In this document: piece by piece, positions 36,994 to 50,967 of the stretch | How positions within the stretch are numbered: the stretch's first letter is position 1 | Layout: each line of letters starts with the position of its first letter | DNA from: Chrysomallon squamiferum | Lineage: Eukaryota > Mollusca > Gastropoda > Neomphalida > Peltospiridae | NCBI GenBank assembly: GCA_012295275.1 | Contig: CM022670.1 | Location: forward strand, 22,122,921-22,186,920 | DNA: 64,000 nt | Direction of reading: 5' to 3' | Program-made: the position numbers and the translations under genes | The notes under the pieces: model-generated | What the model was told of the DNA's origin: nothing | Databases searched by the model: none | Seen by the model: the letters and a program-made list of their open reading frames with translations, nothing else

Positions 36994-37560
36994 CTTACTC
37001 CTTTAAAATTAACATTTTATGCCATCAGAAAATTACATTTGTAAGCCTGTTGTCTGAAGAAAGTTGGGTTGTAGAATAAGTAAATTAAAAGCATTTTGTC
37101 GTGTTTGATCCATGTATTCTCAGATCATTGGTTATGTTGTTTTGACTGGAAAAAATGTTTGTTAGTAAAAAATTAAATTACCATGTTATAACTTTGTGAA
37201 ATTTTTGATATTTTATTTAGGTTTCTATATAGAAAATTCTTAATGAAAATCATTTCAAAATGTATCCATGTTACACATTATTCTTCTGGTTAGCCTCATT
37301 CTCCTTAAAAAAAAGAATAAACTTGATTATGGGAATATGTATACTTGTTTTCATTATGAAGTCTATTATACAACAAAACCCCCCAAAAGTTCATTAATTT
37401 ACTTTTTATTTTTCTTGGAAATTAGTTAAGTTGTACTGAAAATAGTTTTTCAGATATATTTTATGAAACTTATTAGTTACTAAAATGTGGATGACTGTTT
37501 TATTTGTATTTGTACCAGGTAGTATCTAATAAAACGTATATATTTTATATCTGCATTACT
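36994..37560 (+). other. TAGLN: Transgelin 3' UTR (inferred extent)
   Basis: Non-coding AT-rich sequence after the stop, with AATAAA at 37316-37321 and again at 37528-37533, the latter followed by T-rich sequence. Either could define the end. The more distal AATAAA-type hexamer near 37888 is less likely. Confidence 0.45.
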
Positions 37561-40500
37561 TTTAAACAGTATTTTATTTTTATTGCTTTTAACCAATTTA
37601 TCTTGCTAAAGTTATTGATGCATTTAAAAAAAAAAAAAATTATAAAAAGAAAAACACAAGATTGAGAATCTGACTAGATCACCTAAGAATTTTAATTTTA
37701 AAGTATTTCTCTTAATTACTCCAGCTATTTTAATTGCTGAGAGTTTTCATCTTTAAAACAATGTCAGCTTTTTATTATTTTTAACATTTTTTATTTTCTT
37801 AGGATATTTTTGGTTCTTAGTTCAGTGATGTTTACATGAAACAGAATTCAAATTATTGTGTTGAATTAATTTTCATACACAATTTAAATAAATATGTATT
37901 TCACTTCTGTAATAAGTGTTTGTTCTTTAATTACAAAAAGAAACACCCAACATAATTTTTAAAGATTGGTGAAAATATAGCTTTACATTAATAATAATCT
38001 GTGGAAATGTTTTATTTGGTTACAAATTCAGTTTTATTGTAGTTGTGTTCTCAAGTGCTGTCATGTCTTTTTTAAACTTGTTACTGTATATAATCTTAAC
38101 AACTGAATGTGTACCTCCATGTTTTTAGAAAAAAAAATCAAATCAAATAATAATTGAACATAACAACATTTCAGTTTCATCATTGTGTTTTATTACAAAA
38201 TATGCTAATGCAAAAAGAGCATTGGCCAGATTTACAAAATGTAATAATAATAAGCATCAACTGTCTAAAGTGCTGGTTGATCTAATTTTTAAAACCCTGA
38301 TAGGCACATCTCTGGGAGAATTTATTTGTAATATCAGTGAAATCTATGAGAATTGGAGGTAAATACCACTGATTCATTAGATACAAATAACCAGGAAAAC
38401 ACTGATTATAGTACAATACAGACTGAAGCAAACTGAGTGTTTCCATCTATCTAAACCTTAAAACATTTTACTGAGGTGCTCAGACAAACACATATGTATA
38501 AAACTGGGGAGCATTTTATATTTTGCCAGTCTGATCCACGTTGCCCACATTAGGCTAACCATCCAAATTTTTTATGTCAACCATATTCATCCCTCCTTAT
38601 GAATTTTGGGTTTAAAACCATCTCCATTCTGCCATATTAGCTATTTATTTTACATAACATTTGTAGTAATGAATAATGTTTGATGAATATAGCATTATTG
38701 TGCAGTTGTTCAAATATTTCACACTGCATGAAAATTACTGGTATTATATTTAACATTAAAAAATAAAAAAGAACTTTCAACTCTGATCTATTTTGTAACA
38801 GGTTGAGATATAACAAGTTTCATTTGACAGAAACTGCAGATGTTGACAAAATTAATATCATCACAGAACGGTTGGTTCTGTTTTCTTAGTTAAGTGTATC
38901 TCATTTGTTTTTACAGTATTATTAATTTTCTTTCTGAACTGCAGAACAATGAAAACACTGATTGGAAGACCTATACTGAGAAATGTGGGAATCGTCCAAA
39001 GTGTTTAACTTACTTTTAAGACTGATAACAGATGTTTGCACTATAAAAGGTGTAACCAATAATTTTTTTTTTTTTTTTTTCAAAAACAATTTCAGGCTAA
39101 TGATTGAGAAATGGTCCCAAATTGGCAGAAAAGTGCAGTTCCCCACTTCTTAAATACATGTGAGTGTCTGAATGTGTGTTTAATTTGAAATTTGATTCCC
39201 AGCATTCACTTTATTTTTTTTGAATTTTCTTATTTTGATTAAATTGACCATACTGGTTTACAAATTTATTGCAGTGATACAGATCTGCTGACTAAAAGAA
39301 GCACATATGCCAGAGATTTAATGTAATCCTACTGTAATGTGGTGGAACCAGGCATATCTAGCAATACATTTCTAAACTCTGCCTTTGTATGTACATATGT
39401 ACAGATTATAAATTTCTATGGTAACTACTTACATTATAGTAGATATTAATATTTCCTGTATTAAACACAAAATCATTTCATTCACTGAATAATGGTGTTA
39501 TTTCACTGAATAATCAGTAATGTAAAGGATTCATTTGCCACCAGTTGGTCACAGATTAAAAAAACTGAATAAAAAAAAAAAAACCCATTAAATTTAAAAG
39601 CTGTTTTCTGTAAAATTCTTATTATTATATGAAAGACATCTTAAATGTGGTACATATAAACATAAAAGGTAAAAGATAAAATTTATTTTAGATTATATTC
39701 AAGAATTAAATTCAATTCAGTTATAAAAGAAAAATTTCTTAAGATGCACTAAATGTTTGTGTTCTTTCTTGTACTGATATATAAAATGACTTTTTCTTCA
39801 CTACCTCAGTGTAAAGGTAACAACTAATCTAACTTGTAGACACATGCCAACTATACCGTTACACTGGGCCAATGTTTCCTACAAAAACTGGTATAATTAG
39901 ACTACAGATTCTACATGCAATGTTTTACATTTGAAAAAATCACAAATATTAAAGACAAAATCATTTATTCTTCTTAACAAACAATGATCTTGTAATTTAT
40001 AATTTTGATATGCTTTTACAATGCATAAAATATTTTTTTTAAATAAAAAATGCCCACGAAAGATGTAGAGAGTGAAGAGAGTGTTCATATCTGAAATGTA
40101 ATATTAGGTTTTCATAGAACTTTGTTTTTGAAAAAGAATATTAAAAACATTTTCTGCAAGTAAAATGCAAATAAAAAACACTGAAGTTTTAAACATTTCA
40201 TTTGTCAAAAAAATAACTATCCTATGCACTATCACACTGTTGTGAGAATATAAAAAAAAATCTATTAAAATCTATATTGGAAAACATCAAGAAAATCTTT
40301 CGTTACCTGACTGAAAAAATTATAAGGTGGATTCAATCCATTTTTCAATTGAAAACAATGGAAAAAAAAAAGTAAATGTAGAAGTAAATAACATCTAGAG
40401 ATTTCCACTGAAACATGCCATTGTTTGAGCAGACAATAGGGACACAACACTCAAGGACAGTGGTAATAATTTATGGAAGACGTCTACCTAAGAAAGTTAA

Positions 40501-40800
40501 ACATTTTAGCACTATAAACAGCTTGCAGAACTTATAAAAGGTAATTAACAATACAAATAATTCTCATCAGGACTTAACAGTCTGCATTCATTAACAATTA
40601 ATAAAATCTAGAAAAATGTGAATAGTGTATTTCTAAAATTTAAAATAATGCTAATCAAAAACATTTAAAATACTGATGCAAGAAGTTGAAAGAAGCAATT
40701 ATGGTTGCATCTTTCATTAAGACTAAACATACTTAAAGCATATTCTGTCATTAAATATGCTTTTAATTTTAGTTTAAAAAATAAAAACTAATTAACTTTA
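37561..40800. other. Tail-to-tail intergenic region, transgelin / CACHD1
   Basis: No supported gene on either strand. AT-rich with A/T homopolymers (e.g. about 22 T at 39063-39080). The 3' UTR ends of both convergent genes may extend into it. Confidence 0.5.
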
Positions 40801-41267
40801 TACAGATCAACCATCACTGATCCAGCCATTACTAATCTAGTTCCATCAATTATCTGGCACAAATTTTAGCTGCTGTTATTTCAAATTTCCTGAGTTACAG
40901 CATAAAACTTACTACTAATATTTAAAGATGCTTCTTGCTACATAAATTCAGTTGGCATTATTTGCAAGCATATGCAAGCCATTCCTGTTTGTATTTCTGC
41001 TTTTTGTTGTTACGATCTTCTAACATTTAACCTTAACCATTGTTTCAATGAACAAAAGAAATGTTTTTCAATGTGTGAAGTGCAAACAATGTATATTATC
41101 TGTACAAAAAATAAGCCTAATCATTAAAAAAAACACATTTAATTGGATTTAAAATAAGTGGATAAGGCTGTGAATTGTTGAATTAAAGAGTATTCAAATC
41201 TGTTATCTGGTTAATTAATCCACCATTCTGTAGAAGCCAATGTGGATTAGTGATGGTTGACCAACAT
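40801..41267. mobile_element. MITE with terminal inverted repeats, pogo/Tigger-like
   Basis: The left end tacagatcaaccatcactga and right end (reverse complement) tggtcaaccatcactaatcc form terminal inverted repeats matching at TCAACCATCACTxATCCA, about 465 bp apart. TA lies at both edges, consistent with a TA target duplication. Sub-terminal words such as taatcta and ttatctggcac recall the 'AATCCGGCA' repeats at the ends of pogo/Tigger elements. No transposase reading frame is present, so it is non-autonomous. Superfamily is inference from end sequence. Confidence 0.55.
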
Positions 41268-42387
41268 ATAATGTGCTGATACTTTTTCTGAAGCTTTCAG
41301 ATAACATCCATTTTAACAATTTTAAGCAATTGATTTTCTTTGGTTATAAAGTTCATATCACAGTTTTGTATTTAACACTGATCTGTTTGAATAAAATAAT
41401 AAAGATCTTTTAGGGCAGTTACGGGCAAGTCCTGATGAGATTAAGCACTCAAAAATTTCACATAACAGCATTAAACACTGTCGTGTTATATACAATTAAC
41501 AACAGAGCTTAGTGTGCACGTATTAAAAATGCACAGTTAATGTGGTTTTAATGAAATCAAGTTTTGCACATAACATATATCCCAGAGACTCAGATTCCTT
41601 ATATCAAAGACTGACAAGATTATCCATACAAAGCATGTTTGTACTTATCCATGTCAATAATGTAAATAAATGCATTTCTCTACAAGAAAGCACATCTGTA
41701 AATGTCATTGGTCCAGAACTCTGCCATTTTGACAAAACCCGCTTTAACAGAGACATTTTAATTTATTCCTGTATTTTTTTTAAAAAGGACATTCACCTTT
41801 TAATGCTGTGGTATTTAATGGCTTTTAAAATTTCCCCATTAGAACACCAACATGGTTTTACCCATTTACTGACTGTACCCTTTTCCCAAAGCAAATATCC
41901 TTTAAGTTACTTTTTTTCTTTCTTTCTTAATGTTGTATTAATCAACAAAAGAAGAAATCTATTTAATAACAAAACATTGTCTGTTCTTTTGTTTGTAATA
42001 TCATGCACACTGAATTCTAATTTATGCCACTGTCAGATTCCAGTCTGTGATCTGACAAGCCAATAAATTCACAGATACCCTTTCATGAACAGTCAAGTGC
42101 TCTGCCTGCTTCTTCTGCCTTATAGAAATATCCCTGAGAAACTGACTACTGTATCAACATCGTGTCTGAACACATCTACATTTCTGGTTTTTTGAACACA
42201 TCCTTGCTGGTCGACATGTTTCAGTACCTCTCCATCTTTTCACATGAACACAGAGACAGCAAATATACAACATCCGTGACGAATGAAGAAAAGACACCAG
42301 TCTATAAGCAGACTAGTCCTTTGCAGTGGCTACCTCTACAATTCCTGGATGAACTGAGCACTAATTGACACCCGCTTTAACATGGCT
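41268..42387 (-). other. CACHD1 3' UTR / flank with a long antisense open frame
   Basis: Sequence directly 3' of the CACHD1 stop on the minus strand, less AT-rich than neighbouring non-coding DNA. On the plus strand an open frame of about 171 codons (first ATG 41551, stop 42066), plus a shorter one at 42162-42368, run antisense. I recognise no domain in either and do not call them genes. Confidence 0.4.
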
Positions 42388-45300
42388 TCATCGGGAATCC
42401 ACCATGTGCACTTGAACATTGGCTATTATATTATGAGGTGCTTCAGGAATCACTGTTGTTGCACCCAAGGTGCAGTGTTCTGACGGGATGACAGTCTGTT
42501 CGGGTATTGGCATGTATGTAGAAAGTCTTGTTTGTGGCGGTGTCGGACTGCGACTCCGCCTACACAAACTAGGGGGTGGTGGCAGCATGGGTGCCTTCGT
42601 CATCCCATGAGGTGTTGGTTTAAACCGGTCTTTGCCAATGAGAAGCGGTTCCAGGCAGGGAAGACTGGCGTGTTCACTGTCTTCGTGCGGTGTCATTGTG
42701 CTGTATCCGTGATCACTGTCTCCACCCGCAGGACGTCTGTATGACGTGTTCACTCGATACGGGGAAATGCTTGCTGGATTGTCATTGAATGTTGCCAGCA
42801 CAAAGTTTGTGTGTCCTGCAATTTAAAAAATGTCAAAATTATACCTAAAGAAATTGTATTTAAAACAAATGTCTTTTGAAAATTTTTATTTCCAAAATAT
42901 CAGCCAGAAATAAGACCTATATTCTATTACTTAATCATACTACCTGACTAGCCCTTTAAAAAAAAATAAAAATAAAAATTAACAAAAAGACGCACCAACT
43001 TGTTTTTATCTTATACCTAATAAAGCTTACTGCTAGAATTGATAAGAAACAATAAAACAAAAAAGTAATGATTATTCAGAAAATCTAGTATTAATGTATT
43101 TTTATTTTACCTTATTTAAAAAAAAAAAAAAAAAAAGTAAAGATATGATCTGATTAGATTGTTTGCTTATTATAAAAGACATCCTAAGAATAAAAATGAG
43201 TAGATATGTTCAGATAAAATGAAGCAACATTTAATTCAGTGACTCACCTGCACCTGGATCTTCTACAGGTTCTATTTCATCAGGTTCGTTGTAGTAGTGA
43301 GACATGCGGTTGTGGTTCTCAGGCAGAGTGCTGATGTACTGATGTGAGTTCCGATGTACATGATGTCGATAACAGTAAACACCAAGAGCAACCAACAGAA
43401 AACATCCCATAATTCCACCTGCCACAGGACCAACTGGGGTGCTTTTCATTTTCACAGGATCAAAACCATGAGCCATTGCTGAGAAATAAGAATCACAAGT
43501 AGCTTAGAATTATAATCAATGAATAAGTGTATCTGCTAAAATTTATTATTAAATGTTATTGTTATAGGATCAAAAGTATGAGACAGCAGCCATTGCTAAG
43601 AAATAGACCTGTATTAGAATTAAAATAAAGTACATTAAATGCAAGCAATTTGTGATAGTAGTAATATTTAATGGACATGATACAAAGAGGATAAATTATA
43701 AACCCAAGAAGTAGCTTTAAATATAAAATGTAAAACAAATTCCCATGTGGACTTTATTCTGTGGATTACTTACCACTGACTTCATCCCCATATGGAGTTG
43801 CAGCTCCTATGACACCACCGAAACAAACCCTCTGACTAGCACAGTAAGGTTTGGAGAGTGGTGTCTTCCCATCATTCCGTAACTGACACCATTCACAATC
43901 CAGCACTCCCATACAATCACTGAAAAACAGACATCATGATAAATTAACTCATTCTTCATCTTATGTTTTTGTATAAACATATTATAAACCTCGTTTGGCT
44001 TTACACTTGGATACTGTACCTTTATTATTAACTAAATACATTTACTAGTGACCAAAGGGAATTAACTATCTTTTATTGTGTTTGGGGTAAACAGTATTTA
44101 TCAATGATACTTTGTGAGTTTTGTTTCAGGTTTCTAAATATTAAAAGGTGTTAATGGGAATACTCACAGTCTGGTTTTCCTTTCACTGCACACAGGTTTG
44201 TAGCACTGTTCCAGATTCTCTGTGTCTGAGTAATCAGCAACTATCAGTCTCTGCTGTTCTGGCTCATGTGGACAGCTTGGGTTTCTGAAAGTGAGAGACC
44301 AAATTGTTTTTATTAACAGAAAAAAGAAAAAAAGAATATATATATATATATATATATATATAGTTCATGAATTTTATACATATTTGGTTTAGTGGAAAAG
44401 AATATATACAAATATTTTAAATGTTTATTTATCTTAGATTCAGTTATGTCAAAATGGTATATAACTAAAGTTTACTTAGACATACTAAAAAAAAGTTATT
44501 TCATACTTAATAAGAGTTAATTCCTATTTAAACTTTTTATCTATTGTAACATTTTTAAGGTATACAAATATTATCAAATATTACATATTCATAAATTAAA
44601 TTTTTTTTTTTTTTTTTTTTTTTTTGTTTTTTTGTTGTTTTTTCTGTCTTTCTCTCTTTTTTTTTTTTTTTTTTTATTACTGTTTTCTTGGAGGGCATAG
44701 AGTAAAATCAAAAGACTTACAGGTCTTCTTCGTCAAGCAGCTCTCCTGTACAGAAGTTCATCTCAAGTGGACACTCACACGGACACTCACACTCACTCTG
44801 CTCCATGCGGTTACAGTTGAGACAAAGTCTGTCAACCTAAGTCAAATTAAAATTCAAATGATTATTCCTGTTTAATTCCTTTATTAGTTAACAAGATTTC
44901 GCATAAAAAAATTAATAAAATGTTTTGGTATAAATTAAAAGTACCAGTATAATATAAAAAACAAAGCAAAACAACATTATAGATTCATTTCAGGCCAATA
45001 TTTCTGTAAACATTAGAAACAATTAAACCTAAATTAAATGAGGTTTATAATACTTTTGTTGTGTATTGGAAAAAAAGGAACTCAGTTAATCTTTGTTTTG
45101 AAAATAAAAAAATGTAAAAATTCTTATCAATGAAATCTATTTTGGTTGAAATATGTTTGAAATGTTATTAGCTATTTTAACATTAAAACAATGTATTGAC
45201 ACATACCATACTGCAAGGACAGAAGGTAGTTGCTGTTTCACATGTGTGGTTGACAATTCCAAGGAAAGCGTTGGTGCCAGGTATGTGTGTTATCTGATAG

Positions 45301-48300
45301 CGAGCACAGTGTTCTCCATGTACCATGTTAGTGAGAACACCATGCAGACTAGTGTTAAACTGTAAATAAAAACAATAGTTACTTATTACACATGTGATCT
45401 ATCTAACAATATTAAACTAAACATATACACTGTACATGTCCTGTTTTTTCTCAACTTATATATTTATAAAAATATTAATATTGTTAAAAGCACTAATTAA
45501 AAGTCTACTTACATTATAAAATCTCTGTACAGTCCTATCACCATATTTGTTGCAAAGCTTTTTCTGCACAAATCCAGTGTGGTACAGAATGTCATTAGCA
45601 ACAAGTGGTTCCTGTAATTTTTTCAAACATTGTTAACAACAGAAAACAACTGTAAAAACATTTCATTTTAAAGAATTGAGGACCAAGATATAAAAAGTAA
45701 AGAAAAGAAAATAATTAAAATTTGAAAATTTTGAAATTTAAAAATAGTAGAAAATAAAAACTAACAAAAACAAACAAAAACATGTCTGATTTATTAACAA
45801 AATATTTATACCTTGTGTGTGATATGCTGCTGTTCTGCAGGACCTTTCCCATTTGGATCAATGAGAGCTGGGTGAGCAACCAGGTAGCCCTTGTCATCCA
45901 TCAGAAAACACCTGATACACCAATATTATTTATTTTAGTTTACCACAGATGCAAGAATTACATACTATTCATTTAAATTTCAGTAAATTTTGTAAATGTT
46001 AATTAAAATTTTTATAATCATTTATTTAATTTTATATTTTATTAAAACAGACATATCTAATTTTAATGTGTTGATCAAATCTATTTAGTATATATTGCTT
46101 TTGTTATAGATATAAACAGGTTTTTTTTTTCATACATCATTATATTTATGGGTTAATTAAATAAAAAAGCACTCTGTTGACATTCATGTTTTGATTACTT
46201 ACAGACACAAAGAATAAAATGTTAAAATACTGATATTCATGATTTAAATTACATTTATAACAGTAAGTAATGGATCTACATAATAAAGCATAAAAATATT
46301 GACTTACTTGACAGTTGGCTGGTCACAAGCACTGATACTCTCTGACAACAACTTATGAAAATAGCCCAGAGTTAGGTCCATTCCCATCACTGCAACCACA
46401 CGATCCTTTGGACTGTGTAATGCTGCTGGTCTGTAATAAACATTCACATAAACAAGAAGTTAGAGAAAAATCTATATCACTTGAGAATTATTAAGAATTT
46501 TTAAACACTGTTCTTGTTTGATCCATAACAAATAACTGTGTTGGTCTAAAAATTACTATTAAAAGACAATTAAAAATCATTATATTAAAATGAATAAAAT
46601 TCAAAGATGTACTTAATAATCATTGGATTACAATTAATAATTTATATTTTAATAAGCATTGTTAAATCAATTCTCCTTCATCAACAATTTAAATTAGAAA
46701 TACTGAATGCAGATATGCTAAATACTTACTTTCCCTCAAATATTGTGTGACTGATAGTAACAATGTATCCAGCACCACCCACATCCAGATAAGGAGCTGT
46801 CAGTGTCACATGTCCAGGAAACTCCATAGCTCTAGTATACCTGAAACAAACAAAACAGTACTAGTAGTTTATGTGGAGAAATGTATTAGAATAATATGTC
46901 AAATAATTTTTTTAAAACAACAAATTTTGGAAGCAATTTTGTGTTTCCCCTTTTCAGTAATTAATGAAGAGATATCTTCCATCAAATGTAACAGAATAAT
47001 CCATCAATTTATAAGAAAAAATGATAACTGATTCCCGATGCCAAAAAAATGTTTTATTTCCTATTTACAATAATTAATGAAGAGTTATCTCCCATCAAAC
47101 TATGAAGAATTATTCAACATAGAAATATAAACAATCTTCTGATGTTAAATAATTAAATTTAGACTAAACCCCCCCAGAAATATAACAATGCAGAACATTT
47201 TAAATTATTTTAAAAACAATAGCAAAAACAATACACGTAAAAATAATGAAAGTATTTACCATGCTCTCTTGGTGGGATCAAATGTTTTGTCAAGCAGAGT
47301 GCCTGGGTAAACACGGAATACTCCACTGGGTGTTGCCACATAGCGTCTTACAATGAAATCTTTCAGTATGCTCAGTTCATATCTTCTTATCCACTCAGAG
47401 TTAATTCGTCCTGTTGCAGCAACATCATTTCTTACTTTGGTCTGTTTGAACAAAAAAAAAAAAACCAAATTAGTTATATCTTATTTATAGAGAAATAAAA
47501 AAAATAAAATAAATAATAATAATAATAATAAATAAATAACAGATATAATACATTTTTGAATTTAAAATGCTGAAAAAAAATGTTGCAAAAGATAAAAGTA
47601 TCAATATAATCTTAAAGTTAAAATTTTAACACGAAGATTAAACTGAACACATCATTTTAATTCTAGATATATATAATTTTTTTTTTTAAATGTCCTCCTA
47701 CCTCAACACCAGGATTAATAATTAGCTGGGTGTCATCTTTCAGATAAGCCATGTAAATCTGAACAGTTCTTTTTGTTTCTTTTCTACTCAAGTAGTCGTA
47801 AGGATTGTTAAAACTGCTGGCTGACAGGAAAATGGTGCTGATATCTATGAAATAAAAAAATAAAATAACTTAATCTAATATCAAATTTATTTAAATGAAA
47901 CAGAAAAAATAATAATAATCTTTCCGCTAAATCTGATTTATACTATTTTAAAAAGATTTATACTTTGTAAGATGAAGATTACAAAAATCAAATGAAAATG
48001 TGCTGACTATTTAAAATTATATTACATACAAAAACACAGACCCCAGAAAACTAAATTCACATATTAAGAAATCCATTTTTCTCTAATATCATTTTAGTTA
48101 CATATTATCTGTACAGAGTGTCTGAAAAATGTAATACCTAGAGTAGATAACTGTTTCAGGTGAAGACACATTTTGCTGGTTGGTATAAGATCAATTCTGT
48201 GATACACAAGATCAGGTTGGCCATGAACTGAAATTAAAAGAAACATTTGTATTTAAACATTAAGTATGAAACTGTCTATGCTGGTAAAAAAAATTAAAAA

Positions 48301-49526
48301 GTAGAAAATAAATATAAAGTAAATTACATATATTTGTGTGATGTGTATGTATGTATGTATGTATATTTGTTAATTGTTTGAATCATAATTACTGAAATTC
48401 TTAAGCATGAAAATAAAAATTCTTGAAACAGAATTTGTCAAAGGAAATATTTATAATTGCAAAAATACTACTAAATCTGATTAATTTTCTAAAATTCCAC
48501 CCATAATGCAACACGTTGATCAGTTAATAACTAAAATGGAAACACTTACTGTGTATGTTCTGGAGTTCTCGTACTTCTGAGTGATCTCTGATCATTTTAA
48601 TAACAACAATGTAGGGAATGTTTGGTACCTGAAATAGAAAACACTAAATTATTTTCATTATATAAATAACCTCAATTATTAAATGTTTATAAATTACAGA
48701 AAATTTCCAACATTATGAAATGCAGCCACTGTATGAGAATTATTTTACTCTAAAGATGCTTGCATGGAGTTACTTCCCTTAGATATTAGACTAATCCGTC
48801 TTATGCAATAATTGAATCAAATGATAAACCTACAGCAGCTGAAAAGGAGACTACCTGGCTAACTACAACAACTATCCAGAAGAAGCTGTATAGCACAAGA
48901 AGTGATCTACAGAGAACAGTATTATTCATAGTCAATGCTGGCCCCAAAGTGCAGTCAAAACAAGTCAAGGAGAAAAAAAAAACACAAAAAAAAGACTGAT
49001 AATCACCTTTTTCCATAAATATTTTGAAAATATGCTGCTCTCCACAATTTTTCCATCTAAATCTGTTGTATTTGTTTTCTCCAGTAAAACCATTGCTTCT
49101 CCTTCATCTTGGCTGTAAAATTAGAAAAAATTGGTGATATTGTTTTCTACACCAGTTTAGACATTTCACACTGCTTATCGCATAAATTATTAGAAATGTT
49201 TCTAATTATTCAGTATAGATAGTTAAAAAACAAGTTTTTATTGTTTAAATATGAATTTCAAACAGACCTGAGAATTTTCTCTCTGATTGTATCAAAGCCA
49301 TTCACTGTTTCAAAATGGCGGATGTCTGTGTGTAATGGCTGCTGACTTGTTCTGATTGGACGCTGGAAGAAAGGATGCATTATGGTGTAACCTGAAAAAA
49401 GAAGGATAAAAACAAATTGAGAGACAAATTATTTTCTTTGATGCATAAAATAATTCTACCCCAAAAAGCATTACATTTTCAATACTGTGCACTTTGCAAA
49501 CCTGTAAAATAATGAAGTGGGAAAAA

Positions 49527-49571
<45 letters not shown>

Positions 49572-50879
49572 AAATCAAATATATAAAGGTTTTAATTGAA
49601 TCATTTTTGAAAATCTAAGATATCTTAAAATTCTGTGGTTATAATAATACCCAGGGAATGTATTAATTTTTAATTGTTAAACATTTTTCTGTGATTATTA
49701 AATTACAGAATTACATAAAGCATTACCTTTTGTGGTAATCACAAAGGCATATGACCCATCTCCTTGACTGTAGTAAGTAATTTCCTGTACTATGTCCTCC
49801 ATGTGAAGATCAACTCCGACCATTCCTATCAGTTTGATTATTTCTCCTTTCTTGGTGCGGTGAAAACATGGCTGACTCAAACTCAGAGTTAATGCTGAAA
49901 ACATATATCATATATTTTCATGTATCATCAACAGACTTAAATATTTTTAAAAATTTTATATGAATTATGAAATAATTATTTATTATTATAAAATTTGTTC
50001 TATTTATTTGGTTGCTGGTATTTTTAATTCCTTTTTCACCTGATAATATTAATGATATAAACATCCAAACTATATATTAAAACTGGAATATATTTATCAT
50101 GCACGTCTTTTTTTTTTTTTTTATCCTGAAAAAATAAAATAGTAAATGTGTCATCTATTTTATACTGACCTCGGTCAGCTTCATCAATATATGGCAAAGA
50201 AAACACTGGATCTTCTTTGGCAGTTTTGTTGAGTGGAAGGTAGAACCTCCCAACTGTGGAACTAAGATCCCTGGTTCTATTTATAGATAGCATCATTCCT
50301 TTCTGTAAAATAATAAATAAATAAATAAAATAAATAAACTTCTCTGGGTATTCGAAGCAATCATTTCTTGATTCATGTGAAATGATAATGAAAATAATAA
50401 AGCTTTTGTTTTTGTAAGATGAAACCGAAACACTGAATGATGTCAGGGATCTTTTCTACAGTAACAATGTAACTGATGTCAATGAGAAAGGACACATTCA
50501 GATGGGGTTTTGTAGGTTTAGAAAAACAAAAATTAATTAATTTAATTCTTAATAAAGAAAGCTGGCACAAACTACAATTTGAATATATTAATACATACAC
50601 TATAATTATGATAAATATGTAAAATGACATGTAACCATTAATAAAATAATATTAATCTCAAAAAGCAATAAAAAAAAGATCTCTGTCTTACAATGATTGG
50701 TACATTTATCCTGAACTTGACATCATATTTTTCAAAGTTCTGATCAGCAATATCTTGTAAAAAGCTCTTTTCATACATTATTGGCTTTCCATCTGCAAAA
50801 CAAGGTAATTAAAACATATATATAAAATTCTTATTAACATAGTGTTTCTGATCAGATCAATAACAGTCCTAATTAAATT

Positions 50880-50967
<88 letters not shown>

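Larger units (their letters stand above)
42388..44836 (-). other. CACHD1: CACHD1 Cys-rich stalk, membrane helix and cytoplasmic tail exons
   Basis: Exon 44721-44836 encodes [19 protein letters not shown]. Exons 44168-44284 and 43774-43919 add further cysteines ([22 protein letters not shown]). Exon 43248-43478 carries the helix [17 protein letters not shown] followed by a basic RHHVHR stop-transfer. The last exon (42388-42815) encodes a Pro-rich tail with [16 protein letters not shown], nearly identical to the vertebrate tail motif, implying a conserved intracellular binding or phosphorylation site. Confidence 0.9.
45207..49894 (-). other. CACHD1: CACHD1 exons coding Cache regions and linker
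   Basis: The first Cache-like unit includes [19 protein letters not shown] and [19 protein letters not shown]. The second includes [56 protein letters not shown] and [10 protein letters not shown]. The repeated G(V/M)D and (D/N)xxGY...HP signatures are typical of double-Cache ligand-binding folds. A ligand cannot be inferred from sequence. Confidence 0.85.
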
